DNA from: Acidobacteriota bacterium
GTDB taxonomy: Bacteria; Acidobacteriota; Vicinamibacteria; Vicinamibacterales; JAKQTR01
Direction: 5' to 3'
NCBI GenBank assembly: GCA_026393755.1
Contig: JAPKZO010000032.1
Location: 62,001 to 126,000 of the forward strand
DNA length: 64,000 bases
How positions within the stretch are numbered: the stretch's first letter is position 1; every line of letters starts with the position of its first letter. Under the pieces are notes generated by a model that made no database searches, was not told where the DNA came from, and saw nothing but the letters and a program-made list of their open reading frames with translations. A program made the position numbers and the translations under genes. This document shows positions 17,681 through 28,585 of this stretch, in pieces.

Positions 17681-18439
17681 ATGAACCCGCCTCTCATCCA
17701 CGAGGTGCTCGCGCAGTTGCAGGACGGGGCGCTGACGCTGGAGGCCGCGGAAGCGCGCCTGACCGAGTACGTGCGCGGCCTGCCATTCGAGGATCTGGGA
17801 TTTGCCCGCGTGGACCATCACCGGGCCATCAGGCTCGGCATGCCGGAAGTGATCTTCGGCTTGGGCAAGACTCCCGAACAGATTGCCGCGATTGCCGCCA
17901 GAATCGCCAGCCGCGGCCAGACGCTCCTGGTGACCCGGGCCAGCCGCGCCGCGTACGACGCGGTCGTGGCCGAGGTGCCCGACGCCACGTATCACGGGGA
18001 GGCGCACGTCATCGCACGGCGCCAGGACGACCTTCCTCGGGGCACGGGCACCATCCTGATCGCGTCGGCCGGCACCTCGGACCAGCCGGTGGCCGAGGAA
18101 GCCGCCATCTGCGCCGAAGTGATGAACAACGAGATCGACCGGCTCTATGACGTGGGCGTGTCCGGGTTGCATCGGCTGCTCAGCTCCCGCGACCGCCTGG
18201 ATGCCGCGCGGGCGGTGATCGTCGTGGCGGGCATGGAAGGCGCGCTGCCGAGCGTCATTGGTGGGCTGGTGCGCGTGCCCGTGATTGCCGTACCCACCAG
18301 CGTCGGCTACGGCGCCAGTTTCGGTGGGGTGGCGGCGTTGCTCGGAATGCTGAACTCGTGCGCGCCAGGCGTGGCGGTGGTCAACATCGACAACGGATTC
18401 GGCGCGGCCTGCATTGCCAGCCAAATCAATCACTTATAG
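17681..18439 (+). CDS. larB: LarB, pyridinium-3,5-biscarboxylic acid mononucleotide synthase
   Basis: 252 residues, the usual length. LarB carboxylates and hydrolyses nicotinic acid adenine dinucleotide in the first step of nickel-pincer nucleotide synthesis, the cofactor of lactate racemase and related enzymes. Its C-terminal half is PurE/AIR-carboxylase-like: [46 protein letters not shown] and [12 protein letters not shown]. An in-frame GTG 17651 is an alternative start to ATG 17681. No larA, larC or larE is in the window. Confidence 0.92.
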   Translation: MNPPLIHEVLAQLQDGALTLEAAEARLTEYVRGLPFEDLGFARVDHHRAIRLGMPEVIFGLGKTPEQIAAIAARIASRGQTLLVTRASRAAYDAVVAEVPDATYHGEAHVIARRQDDLPRGTGTILIASAGTSDQPVAEEAAICAEVMNNEIDRLYDVGVSGLHRLLSSRDRLDAARAVIVVAGMEGALPSVIGGLVRVPVIAVPTSVGYGASFGGVAALLGMLNSCAPGVAVVNIDNGFGAACIASQINHL

Positions 18440-18601
18440 CTGAATACCTCTTGACTCCAGGGGCCCGGGCGGCAGATATTTAAGAGTTGCGAGTGTCTAG
18501 CCGCCATGCTAATCTAAAGGGCTTTCCTCGGGTCGAAGGCGGTCGGCCGAGCAATAGGGGGTCATCCCCTCAAGTTGAGTCCCAGGGGTCCCTGACAGAT
18601 C
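18440..18601 (+). promoter_or_regulatory. Leader region before mutS2-dnaG-rpoD
   Basis: 162 bases without an ORF. Weak promoter candidates are TTGACT...GATATT near 18450-18480 and TTGCGA-17-TAATCT near 18488-18516. A short hairpin AGGGG-GTCAT-CCCCT lies near 18556-18570. None is strong. The region is the only place long enough to hold the operon promoter. Confidence 0.3.
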
Positions 18602-21100
18602 ATGCATCCAGCCGTCCTGCAGGCGCTCGAATTCACACGCATCATCGATGTCGTGTGCAGTTTCGCCGCCACCCCGCTGGGGGAAGCGCGGCTCGCGAGC
18701 CTGCGGCCGTCGTCTGATCCACGCCGGGTGGCACAGTGGCAGGCGGCAACCTCCGAAGGCGTCCGGTTCAACGAGCACGCAGGGGGGTTCGCGCTGACGG
18801 CGCCCAAAGACCTGGCCTCGATCCTGGCCAGCCTGGCCATCGAGGGGCGCGCCCTCGAACCGCTTCGACTGATCGCGCTCGCGGACTACCTCGATTCGGC
18901 CGACGCGACACGCGCCGCGATCAAGCGGGCAGAAGGATCGTTCCCGACGCTCAAGGCGCTGGCCGAATCCGGCGCGTCGTTCCGCACCGAGACCACCGAG
19001 GCGCGGCGCAAGATCGATCCCTCGGGCGAGGTCGTAGACGAGGCGACGCCGGAGTTGCGCGCGCTGCGCGATCGGCTTCGCCGCCAGCGAACCAGACTCC
19101 GAGGCACGTTCGAGTCGTTCCTGCGCAATAAAGATACGGCCAAGTACCTGCAGGAGCAGATCGTCACCGATCGCAACGGCCGCTTCGTGCTGGTGGTGCG
19201 CGCCGAGCATCGGTCGGCCATTCCGGGCATCATCCACGGCAGTTCGGCCAGCGGCGCGAGCCTCTTCCTCGAACCGCTCAGCACGGTCGAGATCAACAAC
19301 GACATCGTCGCGCTGGAACAGCAGGAGGCCGAGGAAGTCCGGCGAATCCTGCTGCACCTGACCGATCAATTCCGCCGGCGGGCCCTCGATCTGCAGCGGA
19401 CCATCGAGTCGGCGACCGAGCTCGACGTCATCCAGGCGAAGGCGCGGTTCTCGGCGGTCATCAACGGCGTCGAGCCGGCCGTATCGGCCGATGGGGCCTT
19501 CGAACTGCTGGCGGCCCGCCACCCGCTGTTGATGCCGGCGGTGACCAGCCGGCTGACGGACGCGCGGCCTGCGGCCTCGGGAGCCGATGCCGAGCGAGAC
19601 GCGAACCCGAACGCGCCAGCGCGTACAGATGATCCGCAGCCCGTCGATATTCGGATGATCCCGCCCACGACCGCGCTCGTGATCACCGGACCGAACACGG
19701 GCGGAAAGACGGTCGCGCTCAAGACGGCGGGCCTGCTCGTGCTGATGGCCCAGGCCGGCCTGCACGTGCCCGCCGCGGGCGGGTCGCGGCTGCCGGTGTT
19801 CAGGTCGGTGTTCGCCGACATCGGCGACGAACAGTCGATCGCCGCCAGCCTGAGCACGTTCTCGTGGCATATGACCAACATCGTGCAGATGGATCGGTCG
19901 CTGGCGTTGCCGGCGCTCGTGCTGCTCGACGAGGTCGGCGTCGGCACGGATCCGATCGAAGGCGGTGCGCTCGGCCTCGCCATCGTCGACCATCTTCGGC
20001 GGCGTGGCGCGCACTTGGTCGCGACGACGCACTACGAGCAGTTGAAGACGTATGCGGCCACCACCGAAGGGGTGGCGGGCGCTGCGTTTGGTTTTGATGC
20101 CGACACGTTTGCCCCGACCTACCGCCTGGTCTACGGCACCGCGGGCCGCAGTCTGGCGCTCGAGATCGCGTTGCGGCTGGGATTGAATCCGACGATTCTC
20201 GATGAGGCGCGACGCAACATCAGCGCGCGCGAGGCGCAACTGGCGGAGCATCTCGCCAAGATCGACGCGGATATCAGGAGTCTCGAGCACGAGCAGAGGC
20301 TGGTCGGACGCGAGCGGGAAGCGCTGGCCGAAGCCGAATTGCGCCTGCGGACGCGCGAACAGTCGCTCAAGGAGAAGGAAGACCGCGCGCGGCAGCGCGT
20401 CGACACCGAGCTCGAGGCTCGGGTGCGCGCCGCGAGGCAGGAAATCGACGGGGTGGTCGACGGCCTGCGGATGCAGGTGGAGCGCTTGAACGCCGAGGCG
20501 GCCAGGCGCGCGCAGCAGGGATCGCAACTGCCGACCAGTGAGGCGGGAACCGCGAGGGCGGGGGCGCGCGCGGCCCTCGACAAGGTCGCCGAGCGCATTC
20601 ACGAAAGTTCCACCAGCGAAGTGGCGGCACCGGCCGTCGACGCCGGCGCCGCAGCAGCTGTCGGCGATCGGGTCACGCTCCAGGGGATCGGGCTCGAGGG
20701 CCGGGTGGTGGCCATCTACGGAAGCGAGGCCGAGATCGACGTGCGCGGCAAGCGGCTGCGGGCGCGCACCGCCGAACTCCACGTCGTTGGCAGCGCGGCG
20801 AGCGCGCCGCCGGCGAAGGTCAACGTGAGCGTGCAGGTGCAGGCCCACGAAGCGACCGGGACCGATATCAACGTGATTGGCTGCACGGTAGACGAGGCGC
20901 TGGGCCGCGTCGAGCGGTTCCTGGACAACCTGCTCATGAGCGACGAGCGGTCCGTGCGCATCATTCACGGGCACGGCACCGGGCAGCTGCGTCGCGCGAT
21001 CGCGGAGTTTCTCCAGCGCCACCCGCTGGTGGCACACCATCAGCCGGCCCCGCCCGAACAGGGCGGCGGCGGGGTCACGGTGGCGGAGTTGAAAGACTAG
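18602..21100 (+). CDS. mutS2: MutS2 family DNA-structure ATPase/endonuclease
   Basis: 832 residues. MutS2 suppresses homologous recombination and, in some bacteria, rescues collided ribosomes. It lacks the mismatch-recognition domain of MutS. Walker A TGPNTGGKT (~361), Walker B LLDEVGVGTDP (~443), a long coiled coil (~540-640), a KOW-like GDRVTLQGIGLEGRVV segment (~685) and a C-terminal Smr domain (~753-832) with HGHGTGQLR are all visible. It is the first gene of the operon; its stop overlaps the dnaG GTG by one base. Confidence 0.95.
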   Translation: MHPAVLQALEFTRIIDVVCSFAATPLGEARLASLRPSSDPRRVAQWQAATSEGVRFNEHAGGFALTAPKDLASILASLAIEGRALEPLRLIALADYLDSADATRAAIKRAEGSFPTLKALAESGASFRTETTEARRKIDPSGEVVDEATPELRALRDRLRRQRTRLRGTFESFLRNKDTAKYLQEQIVTDRNGRFVLVVRAEHRSAIPGIIHGSSASGASLFLEPLSTVEINNDIVALEQQEAEEVRRILLHLTDQFRRRALDLQRTIESATELDVIQAKARFSAVINGVEPAVSADGAFELLAARHPLLMPAVTSRLTDARPAASGADAERDANPNAPARTDDPQPVDIRMIPPTTALVITGPNTGGKTVALKTAGLLVLMAQAGLHVPAAGGSRLPVFRSVFADIGDEQSIAASLSTFSWHMTNIVQMDRSLALPALVLLDEVGVGTDPIEGGALGLAIVDHLRRRGAHLVATTHYEQLKTYAATTEGVAGAAFGFDADTFAPTYRLVYGTAGRSLALEIALRLGLNPTILDEARRNISAREAQLAEHLAKIDADIRSLEHEQRLVGREREALAEAELRLRTREQSLKEKEDRARQRVDTELEARVRAARQEIDGVVDGLRMQVERLNAEAARRAQQGSQLPTSEAGTARAGARAALDKVAERIHESSTSEVAAPAVDAGAAAAVGDRVTLQGIGLEGRVVAIYGSEAEIDVRGKRLRARTAELHVVGSAASAPPAKVNVSVQVQAHEATGTDINVIGCTVDEALGRVERFLDNLLMSDERSVRIIHGHGTGQLRRAIAEFLQRHPLVAHHQPAPPEQGGGGVTVAELKD

Positions 21101-22863
21101 TGGCACTGTTTCCGTCCACCTTCATCGACGACCTGCGAACCCGCGCGGATATCGTGCAGGTGATCCAGGAACACGTGTCGCTCAAGAAGGCCGGAACCAG
21201 TTACAAGGGGCTGTGCCCGTTCCACGGCGAGAAGACGCCGTCGTTCCACGTCAATGCCGAGAAGGGATTCTTCCACTGCTTCGGCTGCGGCGTGGGGGGC
21301 GACGTGATCAAGTTCGTGGAGATGCACGAGAAGGTCGGATTTGCCGAGGCCGTTCGCCACCTGGCACGCAAGGTGGGGCTGACGATTCCGGAATCCGGAC
21401 CCGATGCCAGCGAGAGCGATACCCGCGAGCGCGAGACGCTGCTCAAGATCCACGAAGTGGCGGCGGCATACTTCCGAGAGCAACTCGAGGGGCCGGGCGG
21501 CGCGCGGGCACGCCAGCAGTTGACGGCGCGGGGCCTGTCGCCCGAGACCATGGCAACGCTCGGGCATGGGTACGCGAGTTCGGCCAGGGACGCGCTGAAG
21601 ACCCGGCTGCTGGAGCAGGGCTTCTCGATGCCGCTGCTCGTCCGGTCGGGCCTCGTGCTCGAACGCGACAACGGCGAGATCGTGGATCGGTTCCGCAACC
21701 GCCTGATGATCCCGATTGCGCGCGACACCGGGACCGTCGTCGCCTTTGGCGGTCGGGCGATGGATGCCGACCAGGTGCCGAAGTACCTCAATTCGCCGGA
21801 GACGCCGATCTATACGAAAGGCCGGACGCTGTACGGCCTGAACCACACGAAACCGTTGCTGAGAACCACTGGATTCGTGGTGCTGGTCGAGGGCTACTTC
21901 GATTTCGCTCAGGTGTTTCAGGAATGCCGGCTGCCGGTAGTGGCTTCTTGCGGCACGGCGTTGACACCCCAGCACGCGCAAATCCTGAAGCGGTTCGTTT
22001 CGAAGGTCGTGCTGAGCTTCGACCCGGACGCCGCCGGGCAGGGCGCCGCCGCGCGGTCGTGCGACCTGCTGGTGGCGGAGGGCTTCCAGGTGAACGTCGC
22101 GGTTCTGCCGGGCGGGGACGACCCGGACGCGTTCATCCAGAAGCGGGGCGGACGACAGTACAGCGCGCTGCTCCAGCAGTCGCAGCCGTATCTCGAGTAC
22201 CTGCTCGACCGTACCGTCGCATCGCACGACCTGCGCAAAGACGACAGCCGGCGGGAATTCCTGCAGGAGATGCTGGGCGTGGCGGCGCGGATTCCGGATG
22301 CGGCCGCCCGGGATCAGTTCGCCGATCGGATTGCCCACCGCGCGCGGATTACGGAATCGGTGGTCCGCGACGAAATTCGCAAGGCGGCGGTCGAGCGCCG
22401 CACGACGGTTGGCACCCGCGAAATGCCTTCGCTCGGCCAGTTGAAGCCGGCCGAGCGGGGCCTGATCTGGGCGCTGCTGAATCAGCCGGACGAAGCTGTT
22501 CGTGCGCTGGCCACACTGGATCTCGAGGATGTGGAGGCGTTGGCCGGCGCTCCGATCCTGCAGCAGGCATTGGAGTTGGGGCGATCCGAGGGGAACTTCT
22601 CACCAGCATCGCTGCTGGAGCGTCTAAGTACTCAAGAGGCCCAACTGGCAACGGGCATCGCCACCGAACCCCATGCGCCCGCTCCGGCCATGGCATGCGC
22701 GCAGGCGCTGCGCCGGGTCCGATTCGAGCGTCAGAACGCCGCCGTGCAGAGTGAGATCGACCGTCTCCAGGAGTCGGGCGGCGGATCGGAAATTGATAGG
22801 TTGTGGCAGCAGAAACGTGAACTGCTCCAGCGCATCGCCGCGCTGGAGATGTCTCGCACTTAA
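21100..22863 (+). CDS. dnaG: DNA primase
   Basis: 587 residues starting at GTG 21100 (TAGTG overlap with mutS2). It makes RNA primers at the replication fork. The CHC2 zinc finger is C39, H42, C60, C63 (CPFHGEKTPSFH / FHCFGCG). The TOPRIM domain has the catalytic glutamate in VLVEGYFDFAQV (~262) and the acidic pair in LSFDPDAAGQGA (~306). The C-terminal helicase-interaction domain is shorter and less conserved. It is followed 12 bases later by rpoD. Confidence 0.97.
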   Translation: MALFPSTFIDDLRTRADIVQVIQEHVSLKKAGTSYKGLCPFHGEKTPSFHVNAEKGFFHCFGCGVGGDVIKFVEMHEKVGFAEAVRHLARKVGLTIPESGPDASESDTRERETLLKIHEVAAAYFREQLEGPGGARARQQLTARGLSPETMATLGHGYASSARDALKTRLLEQGFSMPLLVRSGLVLERDNGEIVDRFRNRLMIPIARDTGTVVAFGGRAMDADQVPKYLNSPETPIYTKGRTLYGLNHTKPLLRTTGFVVLVEGYFDFAQVFQECRLPVVASCGTALTPQHAQILKRFVSKVVLSFDPDAAGQGAAARSCDLLVAEGFQVNVAVLPGGDDPDAFIQKRGGRQYSALLQQSQPYLEYLLDRTVASHDLRKDDSRREFLQEMLGVAARIPDAAARDQFADRIAHRARITESVVRDEIRKAAVERRTTVGTREMPSLGQLKPAERGLIWALLNQPDEAVRALATLDLEDVEALAGAPILQQALELGRSEGNFSPASLLERLSTQEAQLATGIATEPHAPAPAMACAQALRRVRFERQNAAVQSEIDRLQESGGGSEIDRLWQQKRELLQRIAALEMSRT

Positions 22864-22875
22864 CTGGAGGATGCC

Positions 22876-24558
<1,683 letters not shown>

Positions 24559-24578
24559 GGGCGCGATTCATCGCGCCC
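24559..24578 (+). terminator. Hairpin directly after rpoD
   Basis: GGGCGCGA and TCGCGCCC form a perfect eight-base stem around the loop TTCA, beginning one base after the rpoD TAG. There is no T-run after it, so it may be an mRNA-protecting or Rho-related hairpin rather than a classic terminator. Confidence 0.45.
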
Positions 24579-24640
24579 GAGCAGAGGCACGGAGCACGCT
24601 TCTTGCTTCTTGATTCTTAGTTCTGACGATAAGCTATCGT

Positions 24641-24716
24641 GGGCCCATAGCTCAGTGGTTAGAGCCGCCGGCTCATAACCGGCCTGTCCCAGGTTCGAAT
24701 CCTGGTGGGCCCACCA
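24641..24716 (+). tRNA. tRNA with CAU anticodon (Met elongator or Ile2), CCA encoded
   Basis: A full cloverleaf can be drawn. Acceptor GGGCCCA/TGGGCCC pairs 7 of 7, D-stem GCTC/GAGC, anticodon stem GCCGG/CCGGC with loop CTCATAA (anticodon CAT at 24674-24676), T-stem CCAGG/CCTGG with TTCGAAT, discriminator A and encoded CCA. The body is not that of an initiator, since the first acceptor pair is matched. The CTCATAA loop in a GGCTCATAACC context also fits tRNA-Ile2, whose C34 is modified to lysidine by TilS; sequence alone does not decide. It lies between rpoD and the zinc-ribbon gene. Confidence 0.93.
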
Positions 24717-24724
24717 GAACCGAT

Positions 24725-25477
24725 ATGCATCCTGATCTTGAACACGTCATCCGGCTTCAGAAACTCGAGGACGCGGCCGAACAGGCTCGTCGGACGGTCG
24801 CCAGCGAACCGGCCCGGCACCAGGAACTCGACGCCAGACTGGCCGCCGCCCAGGCCGAACTCGATGGCGAGCGCCAGCGCCTGGCCGCCAACCAGACGAG
24901 CCGGCGCGAAATTGAGAAGGAACTGGCCGGGCAACAGGTCAGGCTGTCGAAGTTCAAGAACCAGTTGATGGAGGTCAAGACCAACCGCGAGTACCAGGCG
25001 GTGCAGAAGGAGATCGAGGTCGCCCAGCATGAGATTCAGACGCTCGAGGATCACCTGCTGGAACGGATGATCGAGTTCGACGAAGTGACGCGACAGGTCA
25101 AGAATGCCGAAAAGTCATTCGCGGAACGGACGATCGCCATCGAGGACGAGCGGCGCGATCTCGCGGTGCACCTCGCCGAGGCCCAGGCCGCGACGGGGCC
25201 CCTGGCTGCCGATCGCGAAGCGCTGATGGCCCAGATGAGCCGGTCGGTGGTCACCATTTTCGAGAAGGTGATGAAGTATCGCGGCATCACCGCCGTCGCC
25301 ACGGTGGAAGAAGGCCGGTGCAGCGTGTGCGGGGTGCGCATGCGACCCCAGGCCTACAACGACCTGCGCCGCAACGACATGATCTTCCAGTGCGAGAGCT
25401 GCCAGCGGATCCTCTACTTCACCGGTCCACCACCCGCCCCCAACACCAATACCAACACCCCGCCCGACGCGTCGTAA
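24725..25477 (+). CDS. C4 zinc-ribbon coiled-coil protein (DUF164/CdsZ family)
   Basis: 250 residues. A long antiparallel coiled coil (~5-180) is followed by a zinc ribbon with [10 protein letters not shown] and [12 protein letters not shown] (two CxxC pairs, ~199-231) and a low-complexity tail. Family members occur widely beside RNase HI and are proposed to act in RNA or DNA metabolism. It starts eight bases after the tRNA. Its TAA overlaps the ATG of the RNase H gene by one base. Confidence 0.85.
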   Translation: MHPDLEHVIRLQKLEDAAEQARRTVASEPARHQELDARLAAAQAELDGERQRLAANQTSRREIEKELAGQQVRLSKFKNQLMEVKTNREYQAVQKEIEVAQHEIQTLEDHLLERMIEFDEVTRQVKNAEKSFAERTIAIEDERRDLAVHLAEAQAATGPLAADREALMAQMSRSVVTIFEKVMKYRGITAVATVEEGRCSVCGVRMRPQAYNDLRRNDMIFQCESCQRILYFTGPPPAPNTNTNTPPDAS

Positions 25478-26004
25478 TGGAATTCTGGATTGACGGCGGC
25501 TCCAGAGGCAATCCCGGTCCCGCTGGTTACGGCGTGGTCGTCGGCGACGACAAAGGCCAGGTGATTGACGAACTCTACGCGTCAATTGGCGCCGCCACCA
25601 ACAATGTGGCCGAGTATCGCGGCCTTCTGGCGGCGCTGCATTACGCCATTGATCACCAGTGCGAGCACATCACGATCAGGTCCGATTCGCTGCTGCTCGT
25701 CTGCCAGATGAAAGGCGAATACCGCGTCAAGAATGCCGGCTTGAAGCCGCTGCATGCCGAGGCCCGGCTGCTTGCGAGCCGGCTCGGGCGCGTGCGGTTC
25801 GTGCACGTGCGACGCGAGCAGAACGCCGAGGCCGACGCGCTGGCGAACCGGGCGATGGACGAGGGGAAGAAGCAGGACGCCAGCAGCAAGGAGCCAGAAG
25901 AAGCTGGAGGCCCGGCCTTCCCTACGACGACGCCCACGCCGGGCAGACCCGGTAACGAAAAGCACGCAGCCGGAACCTGGCCACCGACAGGGCGTTTGTT
26001 CTGA
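25477..26004 (+). CDS. rnhA: Ribonuclease HI family protein
   Basis: 175 residues from ATG 25477. It removes RNA from RNA:DNA hybrids. The four catalytic acids are in place: D6 (WIDGGSRGNPGPAG), E46 (NNVAEYRGL), D70 (IRSDSLLLV) and D120 (QNAEADALAN). The last ~45 residues are a charged, proline-rich tail absent from E. coli RnhA. It resembles the RnhA-like branch that lacks the basic handle. It is translationally coupled to the zinc-ribbon gene (TAATG). Confidence 0.9.
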   Translation: MEFWIDGGSRGNPGPAGYGVVVGDDKGQVIDELYASIGAATNNVAEYRGLLAALHYAIDHQCEHITIRSDSLLLVCQMKGEYRVKNAGLKPLHAEARLLASRLGRVRFVHVRREQNAEADALANRAMDEGKKQDASSKEPEEAGGPAFPTTTPTPGRPGNEKHAAGTWPPTGRLF

Positions 26005-26103
26005 ATCTGAATTCAACTCTCAGACAGTCTCCCTTTTCTTTCCTATGCGGACATTTGGCAGCGTGCACGCGGGGAATGGAACTGGAAGGAACCGGTCAAC
26101 ACC

Positions 26104-26376
26104 GTGTTCGGAGCCCACGCGCTGTTCATGCTGGAGGGTTTGGGCCAGCGGTCTGACTATCTCGGGAGCTACGCGTTCGGGTATCTCATGAACGCCTGGG
26201 ATCCGATCGGACCTAATACGTGGCTGGCGAGATGGGGAGGTGCCGGCTTCAACCTGTACGACTCATTCAAGAGCGGGGGCAATCCGTTCAAGGGGTCTCT
26301 GTTCACCGGATACGAAGACCCCCGGGACTTCGTCGCGATCAATGCCGGCGCTGCCCTGTACTGGAGGACGCGATGA
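26104..26376 (+). CDS. Uncharacterised fragment at the start of the accessory island
   Basis: 90 codons from GTG 26104, but the frame is open and protein-like back to 26011 (FLSYADIWQRARGEWNW) without a start codon, so the 5' end is probably lost. The rest is rich in glycine and aromatics (GQRSDYLGSYAFGYLMNAW, ARWGGAGFNLYDSF). I do not recognise it. Its TGA overlaps the next gene's ATG (ATGA), which shows it was a real upstream gene. Confidence 0.4.
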   Translation: MFGAHALFMLEGLGQRSDYLGSYAFGYLMNAWDPIGPNTWLARWGGAGFNLYDSFKSGGNPFKGSLFTGYEDPRDFVAINAGAALYWRTR

Positions 26377-26846
26377 CGTGTCGGTTATCCAGGGCTGGGC
26401 TCGTAGCGTGGACATTCCTGATCGCTGTACTTCCCCTTGGCTGCGGGGGGCGCGAGTTCGGCAGCCAAGGAGAAGCGGTCGCACATTTCCGGGCACATCG
26501 CTCGCAGTTTGAGCGAGTGGCGCAGTTGCTTCTGATCTCAAAGATCGTGTCCCTAAACGTGCCCTCGGTACCGTCGGCGAATGTCGAGTCTGACCTCGTC
26601 CGATTGAGTCGCGATCTGCGGGTGCGGAATGTTGCCCGGGTGCCAGGGGTGGAGACGGAAGAGGAGCAGTGGATCGAGTTCCGTCTCGCCCAGCGCCCGC
26701 TCCAGTCATCGTACGGCTTCCTGTACGTGCCTGATGGGCACGAGCCGGCTTTGAAGATGATTGCTTTTCTAGCGCGTTCACCGACCCACGGCATTCGCGT
26801 AATACGCCCAATCGAGGGTCGTTGGTTCTACTACGACTACGATTGA
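26373..26846 (+). CDS. Putative lipoprotein, unknown
   Basis: 157 residues from ATG 26373, with GGAGG eight bases upstream. The N-terminal signal ends in the lipobox LPLGC (Cys ~24), so it should be acylated and membrane-anchored outside the cytoplasm. The mature part contains FRAHRSQFERVAQLLL and a YGFLYVPDGHEPALKMIAFL stretch; it resembles small orphan proteins often found in toxin/immunity islands, with no recognised family. It is coupled to the fragment before it. Confidence 0.6.
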   Translation: MTCRLSRAGLVAWTFLIAVLPLGCGGREFGSQGEAVAHFRAHRSQFERVAQLLLISKIVSLNVPSVPSANVESDLVRLSRDLRVRNVARVPGVETEEEQWIEFRLAQRPLQSSYGFLYVPDGHEPALKMIAFLARSPTHGIRVIRPIEGRWFYYDYD

Positions 26847-26921
26847 TCTCCGGAGGCGCAACTCGATGTCGAGCTGTTTCCGGGATGGTTGTTCCGTTTG
26901 TGGCGCCAGGGAGGATGTTGA

Positions 26922-27110
26922 CCTGGGCGGCGCCTGCTCCGGCTGCACGGCCTGACCGGCGCCCGGATTGATACGGCCGCGCTTGAGGACGTCGGTGATC
27001 ATGTGGTCTGGGTGACGCACGGCGCCACGGAGACCGGCGAGGCGGTGGCCGTTCATCTGGAGCCGCTGACAGGTAAACTGATTGCGTTCTACGTGGGAGG
27101 TGAGCGATGA
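26922..27110 (+). pseudogene. Open-frame fragment upstream of the RHS remnant
   Basis: 62 codons from just after a stop (26919-26921) to TGA 27108, with no usable start codon near its 5' end. It reads RLLRLHGLTGARIDTAALED then HVVWVTHGATETGEAVAVHL. The TGA overlaps the following ATG as ATGA. Identity unknown. The 75 bases from 26847 to 26921 hold nothing I recognise. Confidence 0.3.
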
Positions 27111-27484
27111 GCCGCGGAATGCGGACGTCGGGGATCGGCGCGGTCGTTCGTGCGGTCACCGCTGGCGCGGCGCGTAGCAGACGACGGGTGGCCTCCTCTC
27201 TCTCTCGCATGGGTGTCGCGGGCCTGCTGGTGCTGCTGCCGACGTCCGCGCTGGCGCAGTCGGGGCAGATCGTCGAGTACTTCCACCTCGACGCCCTGGG
27301 CTCGGTGCGCGTCGTCACCGATCAGACGGGGCAGGTAGTCGCGCGCCACGACTTTCTGCCGTTTGGGGAAGAATGGAATCCGCCGCCGAACGCGAAAGAC
27401 AAGAAACTCTTCACGGGCCATGAGCGCGACGCGGAGAGCGGCGAATGGGGAGGCGGAGGCGGTCAAGGCACCGAAGATGGTTAA
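27107..27484 (+). pseudogene. Truncated RHS-repeat core remnant with signal peptide
   Basis: 125 codons. A signal peptide (GVAGLLVLLPTSALAQ) is followed by EYFHLDALGSVRVVTDQTGQ, VARHDFLPFGEEW and KLFTGHERDAESG. This is the RHS repeat-associated core, which in full genes continues to an ARYY/GR-type block and a toxin tip. Here the core breaks off at ESG and turns into low-complexity glycine. In another frame (from 27420) the sequence continues to RY-stop at 27513, so a deletion with frameshift is likely. Full RHS proteins deliver C-terminal toxins. Confidence 0.7.
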
Positions 27485-27518
27485 GCAGGCGGCGGCGAAA
27501 GCGCAGAGGTATTGAGTT

Positions 27519-27953
27519 GTGACTGAGACGAACGAGAACATGTTCAGCCCGTTCTTGAGCGACGAACACACCCGCACTCTTCGCGAGGTAAGAATGTATG
27601 CCTCGGCGGAGTTGCCCGATTCCGTCGAAGCCCTCGATCTCTTTTTCGATCACTTGGTCGTCCGCGTCTCCGTGGAGTCACTCGACGACACCGTCTATTG
27701 CGTTAGGCTGTCACCGCCAATTGCGGCGCCGGGCGAGCATATGGAGACCCTGACCAGTGGATTCTGGCAACCACTGCTGGGGAAGGTACTGACAGCCACG
27801 TGGCGCATGACGAATGAACGCGGGTACAACGATGCCGTGGAACTTCAGCTGAGGGATTCGATCAACCAAGGCGGCTACGCCCTCGTCCGGATTGAAGCGG
27901 CCGCATCAGGACTCTGGATCGCGGAACTGGCTCCAACTAGGTCGGTCAGGTGA
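27519..27953 (+). CDS. Uncharacterised small protein, candidate RHS immunity protein
   Basis: 144 residues from GTG 27519 (ATG 27540 is possible). Acidic, soluble, no signal peptide. Features are LREVRMYASAELPDSVEALD, a central DDTVYCVRLSPPI strand pair and WRMTNERGYNDAVELQL; it may belong to a DUF6334-like group (from memory, weak). It starts four bases after the last stop of the broken RHS reading frame, where immunity genes normally sit. Confidence 0.55.
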   Translation: MTETNENMFSPFLSDEHTRTLREVRMYASAELPDSVEALDLFFDHLVVRVSVESLDDTVYCVRLSPPIAAPGEHMETLTSGFWQPLLGKVLTATWRMTNERGYNDAVELQLRDSINQGGYALVRIEAAASGLWIAELAPTRSVR

Positions 27954-28169
27954 AGCGATACCGCGGTGAGAAGTCACGGCCGCGCTGGCGGGCGCCTTGT
28001 GATTTCAGGTGATGTTGGATCGCGTGCCGGTGCGGGGAACGCCGAGGACCGCGTGGCGGCGCTGTGCGCCTTCGACTTCAGGTATCGACAATGTGACCAT
28101 TATGGCAGAGGGTTTCCCGTACGCCATTCCCGGGGGTGGAACCTGCCCCTGCTCGAAGTGAGGGCCAAC

Positions 28170-28574
28170 ATGGGCGTCTGGCTGTTAGCACCGGCTCTCG
28201 CCGTTGGAGCATTGATCATCTGGGCCTTCAGAGTCCATTCGCGAAGATCACTCGTGAAAGGGCGCGAGCCGAAGTCGCTGGCGGATCTGCAAGCGGAAGT
28301 GCCGGATCAGGTGTCGCCAGACGTGTTCCGAGAGGTTTGGACCACGATCGGAGAAGCATTCTCGATTGATGCTCGACTGATCAGGCCGAATGACACGCTG
28401 GCGGCCCTCACGAACATGGCCAGTTGGGACTTGGGAAACGGAGAGGATGCCCTGAGCGAGTGGTTCGAGAAGGAGGGTTGGGGAAGGCCGCCTGCGCCTG
28501 CGACGGTGCTCGACTTGGCGAGGTGGGTGCAGTCCTGCCGAGCGAGGACAGAACACTGCCACAGAGCCAAGTGA
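28170..28574 (+). CDS. Membrane-anchored protein with acyl-carrier-like (DUF1493-like) domain
   Basis: 134 residues from ATG 28170 (GTGAGGG upstream). One N-terminal helix (1-20) precedes a soluble domain, DVFREVWTTIGEAFSIDARLI, NDTLAAL and DALSEWFEKEGW, whose helix pattern recalls acyl carrier-like DUF1493 proteins. The phosphopantetheine serine motif DSL is not seen, so carrier function is doubtful. The 216 bases before it (27954-28169) hold no gene I can support. Confidence 0.5.
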   Translation: MGVWLLAPALAVGALIIWAFRVHSRRSLVKGREPKSLADLQAEVPDQVSPDVFREVWTTIGEAFSIDARLIRPNDTLAALTNMASWDLGNGEDALSEWFEKEGWGRPPAPATVLDLARWVQSCRARTEHCHRAK

Positions 28575-28585
28575 GCGGTGCCGGG

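Noticed and set aside
18509-21106. 865-codon minus-strand open frame opposite mutS2
   Set aside because: Antisense shadow of mutS2: no start signal and composition mirrors the codon bias of the true gene.
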